Shown: positions 1 through 8,580 of the stretch, piece after piece
How positions within the stretch are numbered: the stretch's first letter is position 1
Layout of the letters: every line of letters starts with the position of its first letter
From: Hymenobacter montanus
GTDB taxonomy: Bacteria > Bacteroidota > Bacteroidia > Cytophagales > Hymenobacteraceae
DNA length: 64,000 nt
Direction: 5' to 3'
Assembly: GCF_014699115.1 (NCBI RefSeq)
Contig: NZ_JACXAD010000011.1
Span: 96,651 to 160,650 of the forward strand
Program-made: the position numbers and the translations under genes
Notes under the pieces: generated by a model
What the model was told of the DNA's origin: nothing
Databases searched by the model: none
What the model saw: only the letters and a program-made list of their open reading frames with translations

Positions 1-2
1 TG

Positions 3-3000
3 CAGCAACAGGACCAGCGTATGCACCGCATCCTGGACGAGCTGCCGCTGGTGCTGGGCGTGTACGAAGGCCCGGAGCTGCGGCCCAGTGTGGTGCTGCC
101 TAAAATGCAGCGGCTGATGGGCTCCCGCCTCCAACTGGGCCGCCCCCGCCACGAGATAATGCCCGAAATGAACGAGCAAGGCCACGGGCAGGAAACCATG
201 CTGCGGGTGTACGAAACCGGCGAAGCGTTCCATGCCCTGGAACAGGCCATCACCTTCACCGACTCCGACACGGGCGAATCGCGCTTGTTCTATTTTAATA
301 CGGGCATGCTCCCGCTGCGCGCGGCCGACGACCAACCGGTGAGCGCCGTGCTCAGCTATGGCATCGACGTGACCGAGCAGGTGCTGGCCCGCCAGCGGGC
401 TGAGGCCCTGCAGGCCACGGCCCAGGCCGCCGACCAGCGCCTGCGCCACGTAACCGAAAGCCAGCCTTCCATCACGTTCATCAGCGATGAGTACGGGAAC
501 GTGCTCTACATCAGCCCGCAGTGGCACGAGTACACCGGCTCGGACCCGGCCGAGCCCCTCGATGAGGTGTGGCAGCGGTCGTTGCACCCCGAGGACCAGT
601 TGCGGGTGCAAGTCGCGTACGCCCAGGCCCTGGCCGTCGGCGGCCCGTGGCGGTACGAGTTCCGCCTGCGCCGCCACGATGGGCAATACCGCTGGTTCAC
701 CAGCCAGGGGGTGCCCGAGCCGCTGGCCGAGGCGCAGGCGGCCGACCGGCCCCGCCAGTGGTTTGGCACCAACCTCGACATCCATGAGCTGCGGGAGGCC
801 CAACGCCAACTCGAGCTCAAAGACCAGCAGCTTACCCAGATTCTCACCCAAAGCCCGACCCTAATTGCCACCACCACCGGGCCGGAGCATCGCTTCGCGT
901 ACACCAACCCCGGCTTCGACGCCTTGCTCGGCCAGCGCGCCCGGCTGGGCGAGCGCCTGGGCGACTGCGCGCCGGAAGTGGTGGAACAAAGCTTCGGGGC
1001 CCTGCTCGACCAAGTGTACCGGACTGGGGAGACCTTCGTGGGCCAGGAAGTTCCGCTGGAGCTCTACGACTCCGCCACGGGCCAGTTCGAGACCGCTCAT
1101 CTCAACCTGACCTGCCAAGGCCGGCGCGACGACGAATCTCAAATCATCGGCCTGATGGTGTTTATTGTGGACGTCACTGAGCAGGTGAGGGCCCGGCGCG
1201 AAGCCGATGTCTTGCAGGCCGAGGTGCAGGCCGCCGACGCCCGCTTGCGCCGGCAAGCCGAAGCCCTGCCCATTATCACCTTCATCACCGATGGCCAGGG
1301 CGAGACCCTCTACGTCAGCCCCCAGTGGTATCAGTATACCGGGCAGGCCGCCGGGGGGCCCTGGGCGGAGGTCGACGCCCACTGGCGGGAGGCGCTCCAC
1401 CCCGACGACCGCCCCAAAGCCCTACGCCTGATTCAGCTAAGCATAGAGTTGGCCCAGAACGGCCGGATGGAAGTGCGCCTGCGCGGAGCCGACGGCCAGT
1501 ACCGCTGGTTTCTGACCGAGGCCGTGCCCGAGCTGGATGCCACCGGCCGCCTGGTACGCCGCTACGGCTACCTGCTCGATGTGCACGAGCTGCGCGAGCG
1601 CACCCACGAGCTGGCGCGCAGCCGCGAAGACTTTGCCGCCCTGGCCGACAACATTGCCCAACTTGCCTGGATGGCCGACGCCACGGGTAGCCTGTTTTGG
1701 TACAACCAGCAATGGTACGAGTACACGGGCTCGTCGGCCGAGGAAATGCAAGGCTGGGGCTGGATGAAAGTGCACGACCCCGCCCTGGTGGAGGGCGTGA
1801 ACGAGCGCTACCTCGAGTGCATCGCGGCGGGGCAGCCCTGGGAAGATACCTTTCCCCTACGGCGCCACGATGGGCAGTTCCGCTGGTTCCTGAGCCGGGC
1901 CCGGCCCATCCGCGACGCGGCCACGGGGGCCGTGGTGCGCTGGTGCGGCACCAACACCGACGTAACGGAGCTGCGCCAGCTCCAGACCCAGCTCGGCGCC
2001 AGTGAGGAAGAGCTGCGCATCCAGGCTGAGAGCATTCCGCAGCAGGTGTGGACCGCCTTACCCGACGGCACCGTGGACTTCTTCAACCACCGCACCGCAG
2101 CTTACGTGGGCGAGTCGATGGAGAAAAACGGGGCCGTTAACTGGCTCAGCTTCGTGCATCCCGACGATCGGGCCGACATGCAGGCCAACTGGGCCCAGGC
2201 CATTGCCAGCCAGCGCTACTACGAGGCCGAGTTTCGCCTGCGCCGCTACGACGGGCAATACCGGTGGTTTCTGGGCCAGGCCCAGGCCCGGCGGGCCAAC
2301 GGGGGCCAGGTGCTGAAGTGGTACGGCACCAACACCGACGTGCATCAGCAGCGCGTGCTGCAGGAGCAGCTGCTCACGAGCCAGGCCCGTTTCCAGCAGC
2401 TGATCGAAACCCTGCCCCAGATGGCCTGGACGGCCAACCCCGACGGCGCGACGAGCTACTACAACCAGCGCTGGTACGATTTCACGGGCGGCACTTTCGA
2501 GGAGCTGCAGGGCTGGGGATGGGAGCACTTTCTGCACCCCGACGACCTGGCTCCTACCCTGCAGCGCTGGCAGCACAGCCTGGCCACCGGCGAGCCGTTC
2601 GAGGGCGAGAGCCGCTGGCGCAACCACCAGGGCCAGTACCGCTGGTTTTTGACCCGCGCCGAGTGCCTGCGCGACAAAACCGGCGCCATCACGGAATGGG
2701 TGGGCGCCAACACCGACGTGCACGAGGTGAAGCAGGTGCAGGAGCAGCTCGAAGCCCAGAACGCCCGCCTGATGCGGACTAATGAGGACCTCGACAACTT
2801 CGTGTACACCGCCTCGCACGACCTGAAGCAGCCCATCAACAACATGGCCGGCATCTTTGAGGAACTGACCCGCACGGCTTACTTCCGCGACCCCGAGGCC
2901 ATTAAGCTCATCAGCTACTTCGAGCGGGCGCTGGCCCAGATTTTTGGCACCATCGACGACTTGAGCGCCATCGTGCGGGGGCAGCGCCAGCAACAGGAAG

Positions 3001-3455
3001 TTCCGGCCGAAACCGTGGCCCTGGCCCCCCTGGTGGCCGAAGTCATCAATAGCCTGCAAGACCAGGTGACGCAGTCGGGCGCGGCGTTTGAGCTGGACTT
3101 CGCCACCTGCCCGGCAGTAACCTTCGTGCGGCCTAACCTGCAAAGCCTGCTCTTCAACCTGATCAGCAACTCGCTCAAGTACGCCGCGCCCGACCGCCCC
3201 CCGCGTATCCGCCTTAGCAGCACGCCCGAGGCCGCATCCGGCCGCCCCGTTCTCACGGTGCAGGACAATGGCCTGGGCATCGACATGGAGCGGTTTGGGC
3301 CGCAGCTCTTCCAGCTGTTCCGCCGCTTCCACACCCACGTCGACGGCACGGGCATGGGGCTCTACCTGGTGAACCGCATCGTGCAAATTCACGGCGGCCG
3401 GCTGGAAGTAACCAGCACCGTGGGCGAGGGGACGACGTTTCTGATTTATTTGTAG
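3..3455 (+). CDS. Multi-PAS sensor histidine kinase (5' end outside window)
   Basis: Hybrid-free sensor kinase expected to autophosphorylate in response to signals bound by stacked PAS domains. The reading frame is open to the left edge (codons for Q-Q-Q-D-Q-R precede the first ATG at 21), so the gene is 5' truncated. Numbering from the ATG at 21, I see about seven PAS/PAC units: about 5-115, 138-268, 270-395, 410-530, 533-655, 662-780 and 788-910. Most carry the PAC signature RxHDGQYRWF or a close variant. Then comes an H-box, SHDLKQPINN, with His933 (codon 2817-2819), and a HATPase_c domain about 1035-1144 with N-box LISNSLKYA, G1 DNGLGID and G2 GTGMGLYLV. No transmembrane helix and no receiver domain are visible, so it is probably a cytoplasmic kinase working with an unlinked response regulator. 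The signal is unknown. The kinase assignment is secure; the domain limits are rough. Confidence 0.95.
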   Translation, partial: QQQDQRMHRILDELPLVLGVYEGPELRPSVVLPKMQRLMGSRLQLGRPRHEIMPEMNEQGHGQETMLRVYETGEAFHALEQAITFTDSDTGESRLFYFNTGMLPLRAADDQPVSAVLSYGIDVTEQVLARQRAEALQATAQAADQRLRHVTESQPSITFISDEYGNVLYISPQWHEYTGSDPAEPLDEVWQRSLHPEDQLRVQVAYAQALAVGGPWRYEFRLRRHDGQYRWFTSQGVPEPLAEAQAADRPRQWFGTNLDIHELREAQRQLELKDQQLTQILTQSPTLIATTTGPEHRFAYTNPGFDALLGQRARLGERLGDCAPEVVEQSFGALLDQVYRTGETFVGQEVPLELYDSATGQFETAHLNLTCQGRRDDESQIIGLMVFIVDVTEQVRARREADVLQAEVQAADARLRRQAEALPIITFITDGQGETLYVSPQWYQYTGQAAGGPWAEVDAHWREALHPDDRPKALRLIQLSIELAQNGRMEVRLRGADGQYRWFLTEAVPELDATGRLVRRYGYLLDVHELRERTHELARSREDFAALADNIAQLAWMADATGSLFWYNQQWYEYTGSSAEEMQGWGWMKVHDPALVEGVNERYLECIAAGQPWEDTFPLRRHDGQFRWFLSRARPIRDAATGAVVRWCGTNTDVTELRQLQTQLGASEEELRIQAESIPQQVWTALPDGTVDFFNHRTAAYVGESMEKNGAVNWLSFVHPDDRADMQANWAQAIASQRYYEAEFRLRRYDGQYRWFLGQAQARRANGGQVLKWYGTNTDVHQQRVLQEQLLTSQARFQQLIETLPQMAWTANPDGATSYYNQRWYDFTGGTFEELQGWGWEHFLHPDDLAPTLQRWQHSLATGEPFEGESRWRNHQGQYRWFLTRAECLRDKTGAITEWVGANTDVHEVKQVQEQLEAQNARLMRTNEDLDNFVYTASHDLKQPINNMAGIFEELTRTAYFRDPEAIKLISYFERALAQIFGTIDDLSAIVRGQRQQQEVPAETVALAPLVAEVINSLQDQVTQSGAAFELDFATCPAVTFVRPNLQSLLFNLISNSLKYAAPDRPPRIRLSSTPEAASGRPVLTVQDNGLGIDMERFGPQLFQLFRRFHTHVDGTGMGLYLVNRIVQIHGGRLEVTSTVGEGTTFLIYL

Positions 3456-3487
3456 TTTTTGAGGATGAGGGGATGAAGAGAATTAAA

Positions 3488-3545
3488 AATTAAAAATGAA
3501 GAATTAAAAATTGACCAGCAGATTTTTAATTCTTCATTTTTAATT
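3488..3545. repeat. AT-rich 24-bp perfect hairpin
   Basis: Left arm 3488-3511 and right arm 3522-3545 are perfect reverse complements around a 10-base loop. The arms are built from the units attaaaaatgaag and aattaaaaat. It sits between the kinase stop and the aminotransferase start. It could end transcription, but its composition differs sharply from the GC-rich flanks, so I read it as a dispersed palindromic element that may act as a terminator. Confidence 0.75.
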
Positions 3546-3566
3546 CTTGAAAAACTGTACACTGAC

Positions 3567-4754
3567 TTGATAATCGCTCTAACACTCCATCACCCCAACA
3601 CCTTGCTTCAATCCAAGCTGCCCGACGTTGGCGTTAGCATTTTCACGCAGATGACCTTGCTGGCCCAGGAAACCGGTGCCATCAACCTGGCCCAGGGCTT
3701 CCCCGACTACGACCCGCCCCAGGAGCTGTTGGAGGCTCTGGTCCGCCACGCCCGCACGCCGGGCCACCACCAGTATGCCCCCATGCCGGGCCTGCCGCAG
3801 CTACGCGAGACCATTGCCGCCCAGGTCGGGCGGCGGCACCCCGAAGCGCCCGCGCCCGACCCGGCCACGGAGGTTACCATTACGGCCGGAGCCACCGAGG
3901 CCCTGTATGCCGTGCTGGCCGCCGTGGTGCGGCCCGGCGATGAAGTGCTGGTGTTCGAGCCGGCGTACGACCTGTACGGGCCGGCCATTCGGCTCCAGGG
4001 GGGCGTGCCGCGCTACGTGCGCCTGCCCTCCCCCCACTTCCGGCCCGACTGGGACGCGGTGCGCCGGGCGGTGTCGCCCCGCACGCGGCTGGTGCTGGTG
4101 AACACCCCCCACAACCCCAGCGGCGCCGTTTTCACGGCCGACGACTGGCAGGCGCTGGCCCTTGTCCTGGCCGGCACCAACGCCTTGGTACTGAGCGATG
4201 AGGTGTATGAGCACCTCGTGTTCGATGGCGCTCCGCGCATGAGCGCCCGCCAGCACCCGGAGTTGCGCGCGCGCAGCTTCGTGCTCTCCTCCTTCGGCAA
4301 AAGCTACCACGCCACGGGCTGGAAAGTCGGCTACTGCATTGCCCCACCCGCCCTTACGGCCGAGGTGCGGCGCGTACACCAGTTCCTTACTTTCGCCGTG
4401 AGCACGCCCACTCAATACGCGTTGGCTGAAGTGCTGGCCGCCGACGCGACCGATGCCCACGCCCGCGGCCTGGCCGAATTTTATCAGCAAAAGCGCGACG
4501 CTTTTCGCAGCTTGCTGGCCGGCACGGGCTGGGACCTGCTGCCCGTGCCCGGCGGCTATTTTCAACTGGCGCGCTACGGGGCTTTTTCCGCAGCCGGCGA
4601 CCGATCCTTTGCCGAGCAGCTGGCCCGTGAGAAAGGCGTGGCCGTGGTGCCGATATCCGCCTTTTACCACGATGGTTTCGATGAGGGGCTGATTCGGTTT
4701 TGCTTTGCGAAGGAGGCCACTACCCTGGAAACGGCGGCGGCCAAGCTACGGTAG
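3567..4754 (+). CDS. Methionine aminotransferase (PLP class I/II)
   Basis: PLP-dependent fold-type I aminotransferase of the kynurenine/glutamine/methionine group. It would transaminate the 2-keto acid of methionine or related amino acids, probably with glutamine as donor. Visible are the N-terminal LPDVGVSIF..NLAQGFPDY signature of the YbdL-like branch, the substrate/PLP motif NTPHNPSG, LSDEVYEHL, and the Schiff-base lysine in SFGKSYHATGWKVGY (Lys245 counted from 3567). The C-terminal RFCFAK motif carries the carboxylate-binding Arg. Length (395 aa) is normal. Both plausible starts are TTG (3567 and 3603); 3603 gives the family-like M-L-Q-S-K-L-P beginning and may be the true one. The next gene encodes an omega-amidase, which fits a glutamine transaminase/omega-amidase route: transamination with glutamine gives alpha-ketoglutaramate, which the amidase hydrolyses. 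Confidence 0.9.
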   Translation: MIIALTLHHPNTLLQSKLPDVGVSIFTQMTLLAQETGAINLAQGFPDYDPPQELLEALVRHARTPGHHQYAPMPGLPQLRETIAAQVGRRHPEAPAPDPATEVTITAGATEALYAVLAAVVRPGDEVLVFEPAYDLYGPAIRLQGGVPRYVRLPSPHFRPDWDAVRRAVSPRTRLVLVNTPHNPSGAVFTADDWQALALVLAGTNALVLSDEVYEHLVFDGAPRMSARQHPELRARSFVLSSFGKSYHATGWKVGYCIAPPALTAEVRRVHQFLTFAVSTPTQYALAEVLAADATDAHARGLAEFYQQKRDAFRSLLAGTGWDLLPVPGGYFQLARYGAFSAAGDRSFAEQLAREKGVAVVPISAFYHDGFDEGLIRFCFAKEATTLETAAAKLR

Positions 4755-4984
4755 CCAGACCACCGTACGGCTCATTGTTGCTGAGGTGATCCTGCATACA
4801 GAGGTAACCGCATAAACGCATAAAGCATAAATATAGAACGACCCTGAAGGGTCTTCAGCAGGCGGGGGAGCAGTATGACCGGCTTTTAGCCGGGTGCTTC
4901 TGCTCAAGCAGTTAAATTGCGCGCCCTGCCTGCGGCTCGTCCAAGCACAGTCGTCACATCGACCCGAACATTCGTTGCTACCCC

Positions 4985-5770
4985 ATGCCTGACCTGACCG
5001 TTTCATTTATTCAAACTGCCTTGCACTGGCACGATGCGGCGGCCAACCGGGCGGCCCTTGAGCAGCACCTGGCGCAATTAACTGGGCCGACCGACCTCAT
5101 CGTACTGCCGGAGATGTTTACGACCGGCTTCAGCATGGAGGCCGCGACCCAGGCCGAAACCATGGCGGGCCCAACCGTGGCCTGGTTGCGCGAGCGGGCC
5201 GCCGCGCACCAGGCCGTAATTACGGGCAGCATCATCATTCGGGAAAACGACACTTACTATAACCGCCTGCTGTGGGTGCGGCCCGATGGCCGCCTGAGTA
5301 CCTACGACAAACGCCACCTGTTCACGCTAGCCGGCGAGCAGCACGTGTACACGCCCGGCGCCACTCGCCTCGTAGAGCAGTGGCGTGGCTGGTGCATCTG
5401 CCCCTTGGTGTGCTACGACCTACGCTTCCCGGTCTGGAGCCGCAACCAACGCAGCCAGCCCTACGACTTACTGCTGTACGTGGCCAATTGGCCTGCCGTG
5501 CGTCGAACCGCCTGGACGACGCTGCTTCGGGCCCGGGCCATCGAAAATGTGGCTTGCGCGCTAGGCGTGAACCGCATCGGCCGCGACGGCCTGGGCCACG
5601 ATTACGCGGGCGAATCGGCTCTGCTCGACGCGCGGGGCAACTACCTGCTGGAGGCGGAGAACCAGCCCGGGATTTTCACCCATACGCTGCGCCGGGCGGA
5701 GCTGGAGGACTTCAGGGCCAAGTTTACGGCCTTAAGCGACGCGGACCCGTTTGAGCTGCCGGGGCTTTAG
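4985..5770 (+). CDS. Omega-amidase, YafV-like nitrilase-fold hydrolase
   Basis: Carbon-nitrogen hydrolase that should deaminate alpha-ketoglutaramate and similar keto-acid amides made by glutamine transaminases. The nitrilase triad is complete: Glu43 in LPEMFTTGF, Lys109 in YDKRHLF and Cys143 in VCYDLRFP. Length (261 aa) matches the YafV/Nit2 family, and NMFTTGF-type residues after Glu43 favour omega-amidase over amidases of other branches. The ATG at 4985 is the natural start. It lies 230 bases after the methionine aminotransferase on the same strand. That gap has short GCATAAA repeats and a 6-bp hairpin near 4838 but no clear terminator, so co-transcription is possible. The combination supports methionine salvage and glutamine repair. 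Confidence 0.9.
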   Translation: MPDLTVSFIQTALHWHDAAANRAALEQHLAQLTGPTDLIVLPEMFTTGFSMEAATQAETMAGPTVAWLRERAAAHQAVITGSIIIRENDTYYNRLLWVRPDGRLSTYDKRHLFTLAGEQHVYTPGATRLVEQWRGWCICPLVCYDLRFPVWSRNQRSQPYDLLLYVANWPAVRRTAWTTLLRARAIENVACALGVNRIGRDGLGHDYAGESALLDARGNYLLEAENQPGIFTHTLRRAELEDFRAKFTALSDADPFELPGL

Positions 5771-5796
5771 CCCGTGTTGCGGCTGCGGCCAGGGCA

Positions 5797-5833
5797 CCTC
5801 ACCCCCGGCCCCTCTCCACAGGAGAGGGGAGCC
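5797..5833. repeat. Dispersed GC hairpin element, copy 1
   Basis: A 37-base element starting cctcacccccggcc. Its core is a 9-bp stem, cccctctcc (5809-5817) and ggagagggg (5821-5829), around a 3-base loop. The same 37 bases recur exactly at 28202-28238 and, in the other orientation with small changes, at 38495-38531. A diverged relative lies at 24622-24676. Confidence 0.85.
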
Positions 5834-5978
5834 TGACAACTAGGGTACGGAACTGTAAACGGATTTAAGTTTTCGGCTATCTCTGTACGAGTGCCTATAT
5901 AGTGTGATATCGGGCTCCGTGCAGAGCCAGTGCTCTTTATAATTGACTTAGAGCCTTTCTCCGTTCCGCGTCCTGGTC

Positions 5979-6037
5979 ATCTGGCTCCCCCTCCTGGGGC
6001 TTCGCGCCTCCAGCGAACCGGGGCTGGGGGTGAGGCG
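5979..6037 (-). repeat. Dispersed GC element with inserted motif, copy 2
   Basis: Read on the minus strand this begins cctcacccccagccccgg and ends gggggagccagatg, so its two ends match the 37-base element. The centre instead holds ggttcgctggaggcgcgaag. That central motif reappears near 28100-28125 (ccccggttcgctgga) and, less well, near 40377-40405 on the opposite strand. It is non-coding and sits just after the 3' end of the FG-GAP gene. Confidence 0.65.
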
Positions 6038-6051
6038 CACTGTCTCCTCAC

Positions 6052-8346
6052 CTACCGCACCAACAGCCGCTGGGTGGTCACTGCCCCATTGTGGCCTTCC
6101 ACCCGCACGAGGTAGACGCCAGCGGCCAGGCCGCCCAGGTTTAGCGCGTGGCGGCGCTGGGCCGGGCCCGGGGTTCGCACCACCCGGCCGGTTAGGTCGA
6201 GCAGGGTGAGGCGGGTGGGAGTGGCTGTTTCGGCGGTGGCGGTAGCCGTGGTGGGGTTGGGGTAGATGCTCAGGGCCAAAGCCCGCGCCGCCTCGGGCTG
6301 GCGCGCCGTGACGATGCGGTTGCGGGTGCCGTAGCTGAGGATGCCGCCGGCCTGGGTTCCGATCAATAGCTCGGGGGCACCGTCGCCGTTCAGGTCGGCG
6401 GTGGTCAGGGCGCTGTGAGAGTAGATGCCCAGCCCTAGCCGGGTGGACTCGTACTGGCCGCTGATGGGGTTGTAGAGCAAGTTGGTGCGCTCCGTGAAAG
6501 TACCGGTCTGGGCCCGGTAGTTGGCGAAAAATCGCAGCAGCCCGGTAGCATCGACGGTGACCAGGTCGAGGGTGCCGTCACCATCGAAGTCGGCTACCGT
6601 GGGGCTTAGGTTATCGGGGCGCGCCCCGCCGGCTTCGCGAATGCCGCCGAAATCATTGTTCGCCAGCACAAAGGCATTGTCGAGGGGACCAGTGCCCCGG
6701 TTGCGGAAATAACGCAGGCTCATCCCCGGCTCCGAGACCTCGTTGGTGCCAACGAGGAGGTCGACGTAGCCGTCATTGTCCACATCGGTGAAGCAGGGCA
6801 TGTCGCCCCGCGTACGGGGCAGCACGCCGCTCAGCGGGGCTCCCTGGGGCTTCAGGCTGACGGCGTTGGCGGCGTTGAACGCCACGGGCTGACCGGCCGC
6901 AGCCGTGTTCAGAATGTAGTACAGCGCGTTGCCTGACGCCTTCCAGGCTCCGTAGGCCAGGTCCAGGGCCCCGTCGCGGTTGAGGTCGACCAGCACGGGC
7001 TTGAGGCCCTGCAACTGTTGAGCGGCCAGTCCGAGGTAGTCGGCCGTGACGAGGCGAAACACGGGCCGGGCCCGGGTGCCCTCGTTGCGGTAGTACGCCA
7101 GGGCGGCCCGGTATACACCACTGACGCGGTCGGCGTGGTTGCCCACGAGCAGGTCAGGTAAGCCGTCGCCGTCGAGGTCGCCAATGGCGGGAGCAGCTCC
7201 CTCGCTCACGTCCAGCATGTCGCTTTGCAGGAAGCCGGCCGGGCGATAGGCGAAGTTGGGCGCGCCAGTGGCGGCGGTATTCTCAAATAGCTGCACGTGG
7301 CCGCGCAGGCTCACTTGATCGGCAACGTTGTTAACCATGTTGGGCGCCACCACCAGGTCGGGGCGACCGTCGAAGTTAGCGTCGAAGGAATAGCCCGCGG
7401 GGAACACGGGCACTCGCACCGGGGTGGCGGCCGAAGGGAAGTTCGAGCTGATGCCGGCCGGCGTGAGCACGGGCGCCAGCGTAGTGCCCTGGTTGAGCAG
7501 GCGCGTAAGCTCGGGGCAATTGTCGCGGCCATCGAGCACGTCCTGGTCGCCGTCGCCGTCGAGGTCGAGCAGCAGCAGGCTGTGGCCGCCGGTGTGGGTG
7601 GGGCGGGCCGTAAAGCACGGCTGGCCGTTGAACTGGTAGCTGCCGCAGCCGCTGCACGCCTGAATGCCGCCCCAGTTGCCGGTAACTTGGGTGAAGTCGA
7701 GCGCGTTACCGCAGGGGCCGGAGCTGCTGTTGAGGTAAAGCTCAATGGTGGTCGCGCTGATGAAGTCATAGGTCATGATGTCGAGCTTGCCATCGCCGTT
7801 CACGTCCTGGATAGCCGGCAGGTTGTAGCCGCCAATGGTGAGGTTGATTGTGCCCGCGAAGGGCCCCGAAAACCGAATCTGGTTGGTCCTGAGCTGGAAG
7901 CTGGGCTGCCCATCAACCAGCACGTTGCGGAACACCCGGATTTCCCCGCCGTTGATGTACGTAAACAGGTCGGGCCGGCCATCGCAGTCGTAATCCCGCA
8001 GGAGGGCCCACTGGCGCAGGTCGGCGGGAAAAAGAGCTTCGTACTGCGGGGCATATTGCCACCGGCGCCCGCCCGGCGCGGTCGGAGCCGCCACGCTCAG
8101 AAAGGTATAGCAGCGGCTACTTTCGTGGTCGAAGGCGAACAGGTCGTTTTGCCCGTCGTTGTTCAGGTCGATGGTGCTGAACTGCGGCGTATTGAGCCCC
8201 CCGGCCCAGGCATTACCGAGCGTATCGGTACCCTGCACCACCTTCGCCACGGGCCGGTACTCGAACCCAAATCCCGCGCCCGCCTGGGCCCGGGCAACAA
8301 CCGAAAAAGCCAGCAGCGCCAGCAAAAGAGTAGTAAAACGGAGCAT
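6052..8346 (-). CDS. Secreted FG-GAP/VCBS repeat protein with T9SS sorting domain
   Basis: Predicted secreted or cell-surface protein of 764 aa. It has a signal peptide (MLRFTTLLLALLAFSVVARA), then repeated FG-GAP/VCBS blades with Ca-binding DxDGDGxxD patterns, for example DLDGDGDQDVL, DLDGDGLPDLLVG, DVDNDGYVDLLVG, DFDGDGTLDLV and DLNGDGAPELLIG. Together they probably form an integrin-alpha-like beta-propeller. The C-terminal ~75 residues (LSIYPNP...LLDLTGRVV...GLAAGVYLVRV) are a type A T9SS sorting domain, so the mature protein should be exported through PorU/PorV and anchored at the surface. No enzymatic domain is visible; adhesion or ligand binding is inference. Confidence 0.9.
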   Translation of the reverse strand: MLRFTTLLLALLAFSVVARAQAGAGFGFEYRPVAKVVQGTDTLGNAWAGGLNTPQFSTIDLNNDGQNDLFAFDHESSRCYTFLSVAAPTAPGGRRWQYAPQYEALFPADLRQWALLRDYDCDGRPDLFTYINGGEIRVFRNVLVDGQPSFQLRTNQIRFSGPFAGTINLTIGGYNLPAIQDVNGDGKLDIMTYDFISATTIELYLNSSSGPCGNALDFTQVTGNWGGIQACSGCGSYQFNGQPCFTARPTHTGGHSLLLLDLDGDGDQDVLDGRDNCPELTRLLNQGTTLAPVLTPAGISSNFPSAATPVRVPVFPAGYSFDANFDGRPDLVVAPNMVNNVADQVSLRGHVQLFENTAATGAPNFAYRPAGFLQSDMLDVSEGAAPAIGDLDGDGLPDLLVGNHADRVSGVYRAALAYYRNEGTRARPVFRLVTADYLGLAAQQLQGLKPVLVDLNRDGALDLAYGAWKASGNALYYILNTAAAGQPVAFNAANAVSLKPQGAPLSGVLPRTRGDMPCFTDVDNDGYVDLLVGTNEVSEPGMSLRYFRNRGTGPLDNAFVLANNDFGGIREAGGARPDNLSPTVADFDGDGTLDLVTVDATGLLRFFANYRAQTGTFTERTNLLYNPISGQYESTRLGLGIYSHSALTTADLNGDGAPELLIGTQAGGILSYGTRNRIVTARQPEAARALALSIYPNPTTATATAETATPTRLTLLDLTGRVVRTPGPAQRRHALNLGGLAAGVYLVRVEGHNGAVTTQRLLVR

Positions 8347-8580
8347 GGACTCAACGATTCAGTTTAAATGATTAGCCGCTGGTAACGGGCGGATTGGTGG
8401 TTGCCAGCGCTTGGCTGGCTCAGCTGGCTTGGGCATTTCGGTCGCCAGTTAGAATAGCGCCTAACAACCAGCCATCAGCAACTACTAGTAACGAATATCG
8501 CGCGCGTTTCGCGTGTGAGCGTGGTTGAGTATTCATATTTGTAACAAATTACCCTTCGGTTTGCTCTTACCATTCAGCCC

